Positions 25,443 to 33,327 of a stretch of 64,000 nucleotides of DNA are shown in pieces. Position 1 is the stretch's first letter. Each line of letters starts with the position of its first letter. The notes under the pieces were generated by a model. That model had not been told where the DNA came from. It saw only the letters and a list, made by a program, of their open reading frames with translations, and ran no database searches. Position numbers and translations under genes: made by a program. The DNA is from Variovorax davisae (lineage in GTDB: Bacteria; Pseudomonadota; Gammaproteobacteria; Burkholderiales; Burkholderiaceae_C), in assembly GCF_030316845.1 (NCBI RefSeq), contig NZ_JASZYS010000005.1:62001-126000 (forward strand), given 5' to 3'.

Positions 25443-25846
25443 ACAACGCGCTGAAACTTTGCGGCCTCTTGCTGGCCTTGGTATTCGCATCCTCTGCGTT
25501 GGCCAAGCTGCCCGCACCGCCTGCCACGCCCGAAGCCAAGGCCAAGGCGGCCGAGACGGCGGCCAGGACCGCCTGGAGCGCCAAGGTCGACAGCTTCCAA
25601 CTCTGCCAGGCGCAGACCCGGGTCGCGGACCATGTCCGTGAAGGCCTGGTTGCCGCCGGCAAGCCCGTGCCGGCGGCCACGCCGACGCCGCCGTGCACCG
25701 ACCCGGGCCCCTTCGCCTTCGCGCCGCCGACCGAGGAGGTGAAGCCGATCGAAGCCTCGGGCGCCCATTCGCCGGCGACCACCGCCGCTTCGCCGCCGAG
25801 CTCCAACCAGACCTCGGCCGAGACCAATCCCGCACCCAAGAAGTGA
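25439..25846 (+). CDS. Small exported protein at the end of the formate dehydrogenase cluster
   Basis: This 135-residue protein has a clear signal peptide (about residues 1-22, ending ASSALA), an Ala/Lys-rich helical mature start, two cysteines (in LCQAQT and PPCTDPG) and a Pro/Ser/Thr-rich disordered C-terminus. It overlaps the gamma-subunit stop by four bases, so it belongs to the operon. No domain is recognised. It could be an assembly or stability factor for the periplasmic complex. Confidence 0.8.
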   Translation: MNNALKLCGLLLALVFASSALAKLPAPPATPEAKAKAAETAARTAWSAKVDSFQLCQAQTRVADHVREGLVAAGKPVPAATPTPPCTDPGPFAFAPPTEEVKPIEASGAHSPATTAASPPSSNQTSAETNPAPKK

Positions 25847-25865
25847 GGCACGCCACGGCCCGCAC

Positions 25866-25879
25866 TGCACTTAAGTGCA
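25866..25879. promoter_or_regulatory. 14-base perfect palindrome, possible operator
   Basis: TGCACTT/AAGTGCA is a perfect inverted repeat in the 96-base gap between the formate dehydrogenase cluster and the next gene, 64 bases before the ATG at 25943. Its AT core stands out in GC-rich surroundings. It is a plausible dimer-binding site for a regulator of the downstream gene, but no regulator is assigned. Confidence 0.35.
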
Positions 25880-25942
25880 AGTGACAGCCGGCCTCGGCCC
25901 GCGTATGGTCGCTTCGGCTTCCTCCAACAACGCAGGTCCAAC

Positions 25943-26545
25943 ATGAACACCCTCCAAAGACAGGCATTGCTCGCGGCGTGCGCCGCGCTGACTCTTTGCG
26001 CCGGCGTCGCCAGCGCGCAGACCGAGGCTCCCCGCAGGAGCATCGAGGTCGAGGACGCCCGGGGCGGCTCGGCGGTGCTCTCCGTCACCGGCGAGATCAC
26101 CGCCGTGGATGTCGCCAACCGCATCGTCTCGATCAAGGGTCCGAGGGGCAACATCAACGACCTGCGGGTCGACCCGGCGGTGCGCAATCTCGAGCAGGTC
26201 AAGGTCGGCGACCGGGTCCGCCTGAGCTACCGCATCGGCGTCGCCGTGGCGCTGGTGAAGGGCGGCGACGGCATTCGCCAGCGGGTCGAGACCGATGCGG
26301 CCGCGGTGGCCGAGAAGGGCGCGCGGCCGGGCGGCGTCGCCGTCAACCGCACCACGCTCGTGGCCAACGTCTTCTCGATCAATCGCAAGAAGAACATCGT
26401 CACGCTGCGGGGCGCCAGCGGCCAGCTGGTCGATGTCCACGTGCGCGATCCGAAGGCCCTGCAAGACGTGAAGGTGGGCGACCAGGTGGTGGCCAACATC
26501 ACGGAATCCGTGGCGCTGCGGGTGACGCCGGCAGCGTCGAAGTGA
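25943..26545 (+). CDS. Exported protein with two repeated beta-rich domains
   Basis: This 200-residue protein has a signal peptide (about 1-26, ending ASAQ). The mature part contains two similar units of about 65 residues. Unit one has EITAVDVANRIVSIKGPRG, LRVDP and VKVGDRV. Unit two has VFSINRKKNIVTLRGASG, VHVRDP and VKVGDQV. This pattern resembles small OB-like DUF5666-type modules and suggests an internal duplication. The role is unknown. It is a single-gene unit after the formate dehydrogenase cluster and has its own upstream gap with a palindrome. Confidence 0.75.
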   Translation: MNTLQRQALLAACAALTLCAGVASAQTEAPRRSIEVEDARGGSAVLSVTGEITAVDVANRIVSIKGPRGNINDLRVDPAVRNLEQVKVGDRVRLSYRIGVAVALVKGGDGIRQRVETDAAAVAEKGARPGGVAVNRTTLVANVFSINRKKNIVTLRGASGQLVDVHVRDPKALQDVKVGDQVVANITESVALRVTPAASK

Positions 26546-26599
26546 GCCTGCGGCGCGGAGGTCTCCGGGCCGCGTTCTCGTGCGCCCGATAATCCGCCC

Positions 26600-27166
26600 A
26601 TGACCTCGCCCGCCCTCGATCGCTTCATCGCCGAAGCCGCGGCCTGCACGCGCGCCCATTCGCTCGCCGCCGATCGCGTGCTCGCGCTGGCGCCGCTGAT
26701 GCTGGACCTGGTCGAGGAAGCCGCGAGCTTCCTGGCGCCGCAGCACTACCGCAGCGACCCGCAGGGCTACACGCGCAACCTGATCCGCGACGACCCCGAC
26801 CACGGCTTGTCTCTCTACGCCCTGGTCTGGCGCCCCGGCCAATGGACGCCGGTGCATGACCACGGCAGCTGGGGCGTGGTCGGCATCGTCGAAGGCGTGC
26901 TCGAGGAGCGCAGCTACCTGCGGGTCTCGCCAGAGGGCGGCGATGAAGACATCGACCTGGCGCGCGGCGGCCTCCAGCTGCTCACGCGCGGCGCGGTGAC
27001 GAGTTTCGTGCCGAACCCCGACCACATCCACGTCACGGGCGTTCCCGCCGAGCGCGCGCGGGCCGTCAGCCTGCACCTGTACGGGCGCACGATGAAGGAC
27101 TTCAACATCTACGACGTCGCGGCGCGCACCCGCCGCCGCGTGCAGGTCGCGCACAACGAAAGCTGA
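26600..27166 (+). CDS. Cysteine dioxygenase-family thiol dioxygenase (cupin)
   Basis: This 188-residue cupin is of the usual length for bacterial thiol dioxygenases. The metal-binding histidines are in PVHDHGSWGVVGIVEG (two His, then Glu in the family position) and in the later HIHVTG. Such enzymes add O2 to the sulfur of cysteine or 3-mercaptopropionate using Fe(II). The choice between these substrates cannot be made by eye. It is a stand-alone gene, convergent with the unknown gene at 27170. Confidence 0.86.
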   Translation: MTSPALDRFIAEAAACTRAHSLAADRVLALAPLMLDLVEEAASFLAPQHYRSDPQGYTRNLIRDDPDHGLSLYALVWRPGQWTPVHDHGSWGVVGIVEGVLEERSYLRVSPEGGDEDIDLARGGLQLLTRGAVTSFVPNPDHIHVTGVPAERARAVSLHLYGRTMKDFNIYDVAARTRRRVQVAHNES

Positions 27167-27169
27167 GGC

Positions 27170-27997
27170 TCAGCGGGGCGGCTTCTTCGCCCGGCGCCGC
27201 GGCCCTTGGGGGGGCGCTGGCGGATGCCGGTCCCGGGGCTCGAGGATCGGGTACCAGTGATCGGCCGAGTACCTGCCGTAGGGCACCTTCCTGTCGCCGG
27301 TCTTCTCGTAGTACTCGTGCCAGTGGCGCAGCGATGCCCAGATCGCCTCGGGGCATGACACCCGCGACTCCAGGCCGGGCGTGAGCTCGAAGTCCTCGGC
27401 GGCACAGACGATCTCCAGCATGCAGGCCGACGGCAGGCCGTAGTTCTCGTGCAGGGGATTGCCGGTGCGGGCCACGCCCCACGAGAACGCCAGCCAGCGC
27501 AGCACGTGCTCGAGGCCGTCGAGCGAGGACCGCGCGCTGCGGAACACGTCGACCCGCTGGAGGATGCGGCTCTGGGGGATGGGCAGCGCGGCAATGGCGA
27601 TGTTCGGAAAGCGCTCGGGGTCGTCGAAGTCCGTCAGCCGGGTTTCGACGACCCCGTTCTCGTACGGCGGGTAGGCCGGGCCGCCCGGCTGGACCAGGGG
27701 CACCGAGATCGCCTGCGCGTTGCGCAGGGAGGGGCCGCGCAGCTTCACCAGCAGCGAATGCGACCACAGCGACGGCAGCATGTCGGGCCGCAGGTGCGCC
27801 TGCGCCACGCGCACCCTGAAGGCCAGGGTGTCGGCGCCGCCCAGCAGCACGAGGTAGGTGCATTCGTCGGGGTCGACCTGGCCGATGTCCACGGCCGCAC
27901 GCTCTCCCCAGGCCAGGTTGCCCTCGCCGGGCTGTCGCGCGAACGCCGTGAAGTCCGGGTTCGGCTTGGCGGCGCTCGAGCGGGTGGTGTAGACCAT
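27170..27997 (-). CDS. Unknown protein of lipase/PhoD cassette, possible permuted NlpC/P60 fold
   Basis: This 275-residue protein has no signal peptide, no membrane helix and a basic Pro/Arg/Lys-rich tail. I do not recognise a named family. Two points recall permuted NlpC/P60 (YiiX/LRAT-like) enzymes: an early histidine in LWSHSLLVKL near residue 80, and a later cysteine block SACMLEIVCAAEDFELTPG near residues 190-208, followed by SCPEAIW. This is weak inference. It is the last gene of a three-gene minus-strand unit with a PhoD-like enzyme (22 bases upstream) and a class 3 lipase. Confidence 0.7.
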   Translation of the reverse strand: MVYTTRSSAAKPNPDFTAFARQPGEGNLAWGERAAVDIGQVDPDECTYLVLLGGADTLAFRVRVAQAHLRPDMLPSLWSHSLLVKLRGPSLRNAQAISVPLVQPGGPAYPPYENGVVETRLTDFDDPERFPNIAIAALPIPQSRILQRVDVFRSARSSLDGLEHVLRWLAFSWGVARTGNPLHENYGLPSACMLEIVCAAEDFELTPGLESRVSCPEAIWASLRHWHEYYEKTGDRKVPYGRYSADHWYPILEPRDRHPPAPPQGPRRRAKKPPR

Positions 27998-28019
27998 GGG
28001 GCTTCTCCTTGGCGTTTCG

Positions 28020-29495
28020 CTAGAGGTTGCGCAGCGGGTAGTCGCGGCTGACGTGCGGACTGTCGGGGGCGCCGTCGTCCGCCACCGCGTAGTACGTCAC
28101 CTTGAAGTCGATGCCGCCACCCGCATTGCACAGCGACAGCATGGCCACCTGGTCGCCCTGGCGCCCGTAGCCCTGCCGGGTCTGCAGGTTGCACATCAAC
28201 TGGAAGCGGGTGCTGTTGCCCAGCTTGTCCGGGACCGGCTGCGCATCCGAATGCCGCGGCCACGACGGACGCTGGCCGAACAGTCCGGCCGCGCCGGCCT
28301 TCAGTTCCTTCAAGGAATCCCCCGGGCTGCGGATGAGGCGCGAAGGCGAACAGATGACCTCGAAGATCATCGGCTGGCCGTTTTGCCGGTTGACGGCCTG
28401 GGAGATGCGTCCCCAGTGCACGTCCCCCGTGACGTACAGCACGGGGATGCCGGCCTCGGCGAGTTCTTCGAGCAGGGGAACGACCAGCTCGTCGAACTGC
28501 CGGTAGTTGCCCATCTCGGCATCCGTGATCTTGCGCATCGCGGGCGGCTTCGGCTTGACGAACAGGGCCTGCCCCGAGCTCAGCAGCCCGAAGCTCGGCT
28601 TGCCGAGCGCGCGGGCGGCCTTCAGCGCATCGGCCCAGGCCTTCAGTTCGAGCGCGGTGGCGGGATTCATCAGCGTCTGGCAGTCGTCGTCCCGGTCGCT
28701 GCGCATGTCGACGCTGAGGATCTCGAGCGCGCCGATGGTCAGGCGCTGCGCCGAGCCGGCCGCCGTGGCCAGCTGGTAGTCCTCGTAGAGTTCGCGCGCC
28801 GCCCGGGTCCATGCCCGCCGCCCGTCGTCGGTGTAGGTCAGCGGCAATTGGGCCTGCGAAAACGGGTAGTTGTTCCAGTACTCGTGATCATCCGCGACGC
28901 AGAGCACCGGCGCCCGCGCCAGCACCGCGGCCAGCCCGCCCGATTCGAGGTCGCGCGATGCCCAGTTGCGCAGGTACTTCGTGCCCAGCTTGCGCGCGAT
29001 GCCGACCGGGTCGCCGGGCAGGTCTTCGGTCAGCGGCAGGTCGCCGTAGATCTGGTCGCCCAGCATCAGCGTCAGGTCGGGGCGCGCCATCTTGTTCTGC
29101 ACCACCTTGCCGAGCCGGCCTGCCGCATCCTCGGGCTGCGAATAGCAGGAGCACAGCAGGATGTTGAACCAGCCGTCGAGCTTCTGTGGCAACTGCTGCG
29201 GCAGGGTCTTGAGCTCGAGCGGCACGGGCGTCTCGCCGGCCAGGCTGACCACCAGGCTGTAGGGCTGGCCCGGCGTCAATCCCGTGATCCGGACGATGGT
29301 CCGATGGTTGAGGTCATTGCCCCGGGCGTCGGTCATGCCGTCGCGAATCGGCCGCACCGGGTCGATCACCGCGATGTCCGGGTTCGGGAGCGCCTTGATC
29401 GCGATCGACGGCTGCGCCGGCGCCGGGCTGCCGAAGATGCCGATCCACAGCTGAAGGGTGTCGGACGGGGCGGCCTGGGCGTAGGCGGCGAGCAT
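28020..29495 (-). CDS. PhoD-like metallophosphodiesterase without signal peptide
   Basis: This 491-residue protein of the PhoD-like metallophosphatase superfamily has metal-site motifs MLGDQIYGD (near residue 145), DDHEYWNN (near 203) and TGDVHWG (near 360). PhoD enzymes cleave phosphodiesters such as teichoic acid or phospholipid head groups. Classical members have a Tat signal and are exported, but this one has neither Tat nor Sec signal. The lipase gene ends six bases upstream, and the unknown gene follows. Cytoplasmic action or non-classical export is therefore likely. Confidence 0.83.
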   Translation of the reverse strand: MLAAYAQAAPSDTLQLWIGIFGSPAPAQPSIAIKALPNPDIAVIDPVRPIRDGMTDARGNDLNHRTIVRITGLTPGQPYSLVVSLAGETPVPLELKTLPQQLPQKLDGWFNILLCSCYSQPEDAAGRLGKVVQNKMARPDLTLMLGDQIYGDLPLTEDLPGDPVGIARKLGTKYLRNWASRDLESGGLAAVLARAPVLCVADDHEYWNNYPFSQAQLPLTYTDDGRRAWTRAARELYEDYQLATAAGSAQRLTIGALEILSVDMRSDRDDDCQTLMNPATALELKAWADALKAARALGKPSFGLLSSGQALFVKPKPPAMRKITDAEMGNYRQFDELVVPLLEELAEAGIPVLYVTGDVHWGRISQAVNRQNGQPMIFEVICSPSRLIRSPGDSLKELKAGAAGLFGQRPSWPRHSDAQPVPDKLGNSTRFQLMCNLQTRQGYGRQGDQVAMLSLCNAGGGIDFKVTYYAVADDGAPDSPHVSRDYPLRNL

Positions 29496-29501
29496 GGCGG
29501 G

Positions 29502-30374
29502 TCAGAAGAAGGCGCGCAGGTAGTTGACCGGCGCGTGGTCGGTCAGGGCCCGGGCCGGGAGGGCATCCGGGCGCGGCTGCGCAAGCACGCGCGCGGCGTG
29601 CGCGGCCTGTCCCGTGAGCCGGTCCTTGAGCACGAACGGGGTTTCCGGGTTGTCGTGCAGCACGCCGTCCTTGTCGATGTAGAGCAGCCTGCCGACATGG
29701 TGGTAGGAGGTGATGCCGGGCGGCAGGGTCGGCACGACGTCGGCGCAGTTGACGATGCGGGTCATGGCGCGCGCCGGCAGCGAATCGATGAAGTCGATGT
29801 CGCCGACGCGCGGCGAACCGATCGTGACGACGTCGGTGGGCTCGACCAGCCCGGCGAATATCGTCGCCAGGGCGGCTCCCAGGCTGTGGCCGCAAAGCAG
29901 CAGCCGCCTGCGCTGCGGGGCGCCGTTCGAGAGCCATTGCAGCACCTGCGTCTCCAGCGACTCGGCCGCCCGGCCGAATCCCGAATGCACGCGGCCCCCG
30001 GCCCAGGGCGTCGGCAGCAAGGCCAGGTCGGCCATCAGGTCCTTCGGATCGTCGGGCTGGGTGCCGCGAAAGGCGATCATCGCCAGGCCATCCCGGGCGC
30101 GCAGCGACGCGTACCCATAGGCCCCGGTGGCGCGGTCGACGAAATGGGCGGGTTGCGCAAAACCCGCCAGGCGCAGCGCGTCCGCCAGCCTGCGCGATTC
30201 GGCCGGATCCGACTCGGCATGCAGGTAGGCCAGGCGCGCTGCTTCGACCGCCAGTCCGGGCAATGTGACATCCGGGCGCCCGACGAACGACGTGGGCCGC
30301 TTCTCTGGATGGAACAGTGCATCGGGGGATGCGTCGTATTCGATGGATACCTTCGCATCGGCCCCGCTACTCAT
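29502..30374 (-). CDS. Class 3 lipase-family hydrolase
   Basis: This 290-residue alpha/beta hydrolase of lipase class 3 has the nucleophile elbow CGHSLGAALA near residue 162, preceded by FRGTQPDD, which supplies the oxyanion region, and VHSGFGRA. A catalytic Asp is likely in NCADVVPTLPPG and a His in SYHHVG. No signal peptide is visible. It is the promoter-proximal gene of the lipase/PhoD/unknown cassette, with a good GGAGG ribosome site before its ATG. Acylglycerol or phospholipid substrates are expected from the family. Confidence 0.85.
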   Translation of the reverse strand: MSSGADAKVSIEYDASPDALFHPEKRPTSFVGRPDVTLPGLAVEAARLAYLHAESDPAESRRLADALRLAGFAQPAHFVDRATGAYGYASLRARDGLAMIAFRGTQPDDPKDLMADLALLPTPWAGGRVHSGFGRAAESLETQVLQWLSNGAPQRRRLLLCGHSLGAALATIFAGLVEPTDVVTIGSPRVGDIDFIDSLPARAMTRIVNCADVVPTLPPGITSYHHVGRLLYIDKDGVLHDNPETPFVLKDRLTGQAAHAARVLAQPRPDALPARALTDHAPVNYLRAFF

Positions 30375-30496
30375 CGCTTCGCCTCCATGGTGTGGCTGGC
30401 ATTGTGTGATGGACCGATTGCGGCCGGCAAGCGCGCACGGGCCCGGGGCTTCGGTTCCTCCTCAATAAGTGGGAGGCGCGGGAGGGTCGATTTTCT

Positions 30497-30835
30497 TCAG
30501 GGCGCTGGCTGCGACAGCACCCAGTCGGCGAGCAGCTTCGACTGGGCCTCGTCGACCCGGGACTGGCGCGGCATGATGACGCGGCCCCAGGTGCCCACGC
30601 TGCCGCTGCGGATCCTGCCGGCCAGCCGCGCCGGCGCGGCCGGGTCGTCGCGGTAGCGCGCCGCCACTTGGGCGAAGCCGGGGCCGACCTGCTTGTGGAC
30701 CATGCCATGGCAGGCCATGCAGCCATTGTCCCGGGCCAGCGCCAGGCCCTGATCGGCCGGCGCCGCGGCGCTGCGGCCGGCGAGCACCAGCCCGCCGATC
30801 AGGGCCGCCAGGATTCGAATCGTCGTCACGCGCAT
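30497..30835 (-). CDS. Small soluble cytochrome c (c551/c5-like)
   Basis: This 112-residue periplasmic protein has a signal peptide (about residues 1-24), one heme motif CMACH (near 40), HKQVGPGF after it, and a Met ligand in GRVIMPRQ near 88. The arrangement fits small class I cytochromes c551 or c5 that carry single electrons. The chosen start at 30835 gives a proper signal peptide; the frame continues further upstream but without one. It faces the HdeA-like gene divergently across 96 bases. Confidence 0.86.
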   Translation of the reverse strand: MRVTTIRILAALIGGLVLAGRSAAAPADQGLALARDNGCMACHGMVHKQVGPGFAQVAARYRDDPAAPARLAGRIRSGSVGTWGRVIMPRQSRVDEAQSKLLADWVLSQPAP

Positions 30836-30931
30836 CGGTCCGGATTCTCGGCCAAGTCGAAGTGGTGGACGCGCACGGCCGAACTTCCTAGGATGTTCGC
30901 GAAGGCGGCAGCCGCCCAAGGAGCAGCAGAC

Positions 30932-31300
30932 ATGCATCGACTCAAGGCTTTGGCAGCGATCGGCATCTTCGTCGCGGGGCAGGCCGCGCTGGCGCAGGCG
31001 CCGCGGGAGCCGGACGATGCGTCCGCCCTGTCGTGCGCCGACTTCAATGCCGCCGCGTCGCAGGTGCTGCCCGGCCAGAGCGCCACCGAGGCCCAGCGGC
31101 GGCGCGCCGTCGAGGCGCAGGACTACCTCGGCAGCGGCATGGTCTGGCTGCACGGCTATCTCACCGGGCGCAACGGCCCGGCGGTCGGCAAGCTGACCCG
31201 CGACTGGATCAGCACCCAGGTCACCCGCCTCGGCAAGGAATGCGCGGCCGCCGCCAACCCGGCCACGACGCGCATCGTCGACCTGGTGCAGAAGCCATGA
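30932..31300 (+). CDS. HdeA/HdeB-like small periplasmic protein
   Basis: This 122-residue protein has a signal peptide (about 1-21) and then a small helical domain with two cysteines, Cys35 (LSCADFN) and Cys104 (GKECAAA), which can form the disulfide typical of HdeA/HdeB acid chaperones. The LGSGMVWLHGYLTGR middle and the final ECxxxxNPxT pattern also fit. The family link is by pattern only. An AAGGAG ribosome site precedes the ATG, and the next gene overlaps its stop by four bases. Confidence 0.75.
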   Translation: MHRLKALAAIGIFVAGQAALAQAPREPDDASALSCADFNAAASQVLPGQSATEAQRRRAVEAQDYLGSGMVWLHGYLTGRNGPAVGKLTRDWISTQVTRLGKECAAAANPATTRIVDLVQKP

Positions 31301-31677
31301 AGACGCTGCAGGCGCTGGTCGCCGCCGCGCTGCTGGTGGCGGCAGGCGCGGCCGATGCGCAGCGCCACACTTCGCGCCACCGCCCGCCGCCGCACCACTG
31401 GAACAGCGGCTGGAACAACAACCACTGGAACAACGACTGGCACAACCGCCGCGACGCCCAGCGCGCCGGCGTGGTGACGGGCGTGCTGGCGGGCGGGGTC
31501 GCGGGTTCGGCGGAGCGCCAGCGCGCCGACCAGCGCCACGCCGACTGCCTCTGGATCACCGGCAACACCTGGGAGTGCGACCGCCGCCGCTGGGACGACG
31601 AGATGCGCGCGCGCGACCGGGCGCGCCGCACCGGCGTGGTGGCGGGGGTGGCGGCCTACGCGATCGTTCGCAACTGA
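31297..31677 (+). CDS. Small exported His/Trp/Asn-rich protein with glycine zipper
   Basis: This 126-residue protein has a signal peptide (about 1-21) and a composition-biased segment rich in His, Trp, Asn and Arg (HHWNSGWNNNHWNNDWHNRR, residues about 33-52). A glycine-zipper-like stretch GVVTGVLAGGVAG and a second GVVAGVAAY near the C-terminus follow. Two cysteines flank a Trp (DCLWITGNTWEC). It is coupled to the HdeA-like gene by an ATGA overlap, so both may act in the envelope under stress. No named family is assigned. Confidence 0.72.
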   Translation: MKTLQALVAAALLVAAGAADAQRHTSRHRPPPHHWNSGWNNNHWNNDWHNRRDAQRAGVVTGVLAGGVAGSAERQRADQRHADCLWITGNTWECDRRRWDDEMRARDRARRTGVVAGVAAYAIVRN

Positions 31678-31708
31678 GGGGCGGCAGGCGCCGGCCGCGC
31701 CGTGCGGC

Positions 31709-32329
31709 TCAGCGCATGCCGGTGGCCGCCATGAACTTGCCGAGCGTCCAGCCTCGGCCCAGCAGCAGCATGCGCGTGTGCAGCTCGCCCAGCACCTGGG
31801 GAGAGACTTCGCTGCCGAGGCAGGTCAAGGTCTTGTCGCGCAGGTCGACGTAGCCGAGCGGGTAGTTCGCGGCGAGCTTGTGCCACAGCGCGTGGGCGGC
31901 GGGCGACTGGCGGGCGCCGGTGAGCAGGCACAGGCCCGCGTCCAGCCCCCAGCGGTAGATCGCCGTGGCCAGCCCGCGCCGCTGGTATTGCGGGTCGTAC
32001 TTGGAATGCGGGGCGCGCACGTAGCGATCGGCCCGGCGGTGCACTTCGATCAGCCGGTTGAAGACGGTGTAGCCGGCCAGCTGCCGGCGGCGGATGTCTT
32101 CGACATAGACATAGAACTCGCCGTCGGCCTCGCGATGGCGGACCACGAGTTCGGGGTCGCCCAGCGCGATGCGCGGCATGCCGTGCAGCCGGTCGCCGGG
32201 TGTCTGGATGCGGTCGTAGATCGAACTGATCTCGCCGTCGAGGCGCTTCGGGCCATGGTGGACGTCGATGCGCAGTTCCGCCAGGCGTGACAGCCAGGGG
32301 GGCAGGCCGATGGGCAGCGTGAGGATCAC
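31709..32329 (-). CDS. GNAT-like acetyltransferase domain protein
   Basis: This 206-residue protein has the acetyl-CoA-binding motif of GNAT folds in its second half: DPQYQRRGLATAIYRWGL (near residues 112-129), followed by LTGARQSPAAHALWHKLA, the usual motif-B helix. The first 70 residues are less typical. The substrate is unknown, and a self-standing gene with no partner gives no clue. The ATG at 32329 is the first in frame. Both neighbours are separated by clear gaps; 32330-32568 shows no gene or recognisable element. Confidence 0.7.
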   Translation of the reverse strand: MILTLPIGLPPWLSRLAELRIDVHHGPKRLDGEISSIYDRIQTPGDRLHGMPRIALGDPELVVRHREADGEFYVYVEDIRRRQLAGYTVFNRLIEVHRRADRYVRAPHSKYDPQYQRRGLATAIYRWGLDAGLCLLTGARQSPAAHALWHKLAANYPLGYVDLRDKTLTCLGSEVSPQVLGELHTRMLLLGRGWTLGKFMAATGMR

Positions 32330-32568
32330 GGGAGCTTCTCCATTCGAACGCGGACCGCCTTCCGGGGGAGACGGTCGCTGATGCGCGGCTTGGATGCCCG
32401 GCGGTCGAGAAGGTGCGCTGAAAAGGGAAGAAGCGGACTGCCGGGCCTAGGAATCTGCGGCTGGCGGGCGGATCACGGTCGATGGACGCATGGGCGGCAG
32501 TGTAGCGGCAGGGGGACGCGCGCGACTCCCGTATCCTTCGAGTTCCACCCCCTTCATGCGGAGGACGC

Positions 32569-33297
32569 TTGGCCTATCAGCTTCACTACTGGCCCACGAT
32601 CCAGGGCCGCGGCGAATTCGTCCGCCTGGCGCTCGAGGCCGCGGGCGCCGCCTATGTCGACGTGGCGCGCGAGCCGCCGGCCCGCGGCGGCGGCGAATCG
32701 AATCTCGGGCGCCGGCTCGAAGATCCGGACAACCCCCGGCCGGCGTTCGCGCCGCCCTTCCTGGTCGATGGCGACGTCGTGGTCGGCCAGACCGCCGCGA
32801 TCCTGCTGTACCTCGGTCCGCGCCTCGGGCTCGCGGGCGTGGGCGAGGCCGACGGGCTCTGGACGCACCAGCTGCAGCTGACCATCGCCGACTGCGTGGC
32901 CGAGGCGCACGACACCCACCATCCGCTGTCGACCGGGCGCTACTACGAAGACCAGCGCGAAGCCGCGCTGGCGCGCGCCACCGCCTTTCGCGAGGAGCGC
33001 ATTCCGAAATTTCTGAACTGGTTCGAGACGGTGCTGAGGCGCAATCCCTCCGGCGACCGGCACCTGGTCGGCGATGTCCTGACCTACGCCGACCTCTCGC
33101 TGTTCCAGCTGGTCGCGGGGCTGCGCTATGCCTTCCCCAAGGCCGCTGCGCGGGCGCTGGCCGACACGCCGGCGGTCGCGAAGCTGCATGCCAACGTCGG
33201 TCGCCGGCAGCGGGTGCACGACTATCTGCAGAGCCCGCGCCGGATCGCCTTCAACGAGGATGGGATCTTCCGCGCCTATCCCGAGCTCGACGGCTGA
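32569..33297 (+). CDS. Glutathione S-transferase family protein, TTG start
   Basis: This 242-residue GST has a thioredoxin-like N-terminal domain (YQLHYWPTIQGRGEFVRLALE, residues about 3-23), the glutathione-gamma-glutamyl site VGQTAAILLYLG near residue 72, and a helical C-terminal domain ending in an aromatic-rich tail. I chose the TTG at 32569 because a GGAGG ribosome site lies a few bases upstream and the family N-terminus starts right there. No in-frame ATG fits. Function is conjugation or reduction using glutathione; substrate not known. Confidence 0.86.
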   Translation: MAYQLHYWPTIQGRGEFVRLALEAAGAAYVDVAREPPARGGGESNLGRRLEDPDNPRPAFAPPFLVDGDVVVGQTAAILLYLGPRLGLAGVGEADGLWTHQLQLTIADCVAEAHDTHHPLSTGRYYEDQREAALARATAFREERIPKFLNWFETVLRRNPSGDRHLVGDVLTYADLSLFQLVAGLRYAFPKAAARALADTPAVAKLHANVGRRQRVHDYLQSPRRIAFNEDGIFRAYPELDG

Positions 33298-33327
33298 GCG
33301 CAGGCGCCGCCGGGCGGCCTGCGCGCG

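Noticed and set aside
32330..32568. Gene in the gap between GNAT and GST genes
   Set aside because: Open frames here only extend antisense or out of frame into the GST gene and have no ribosome site or family features.
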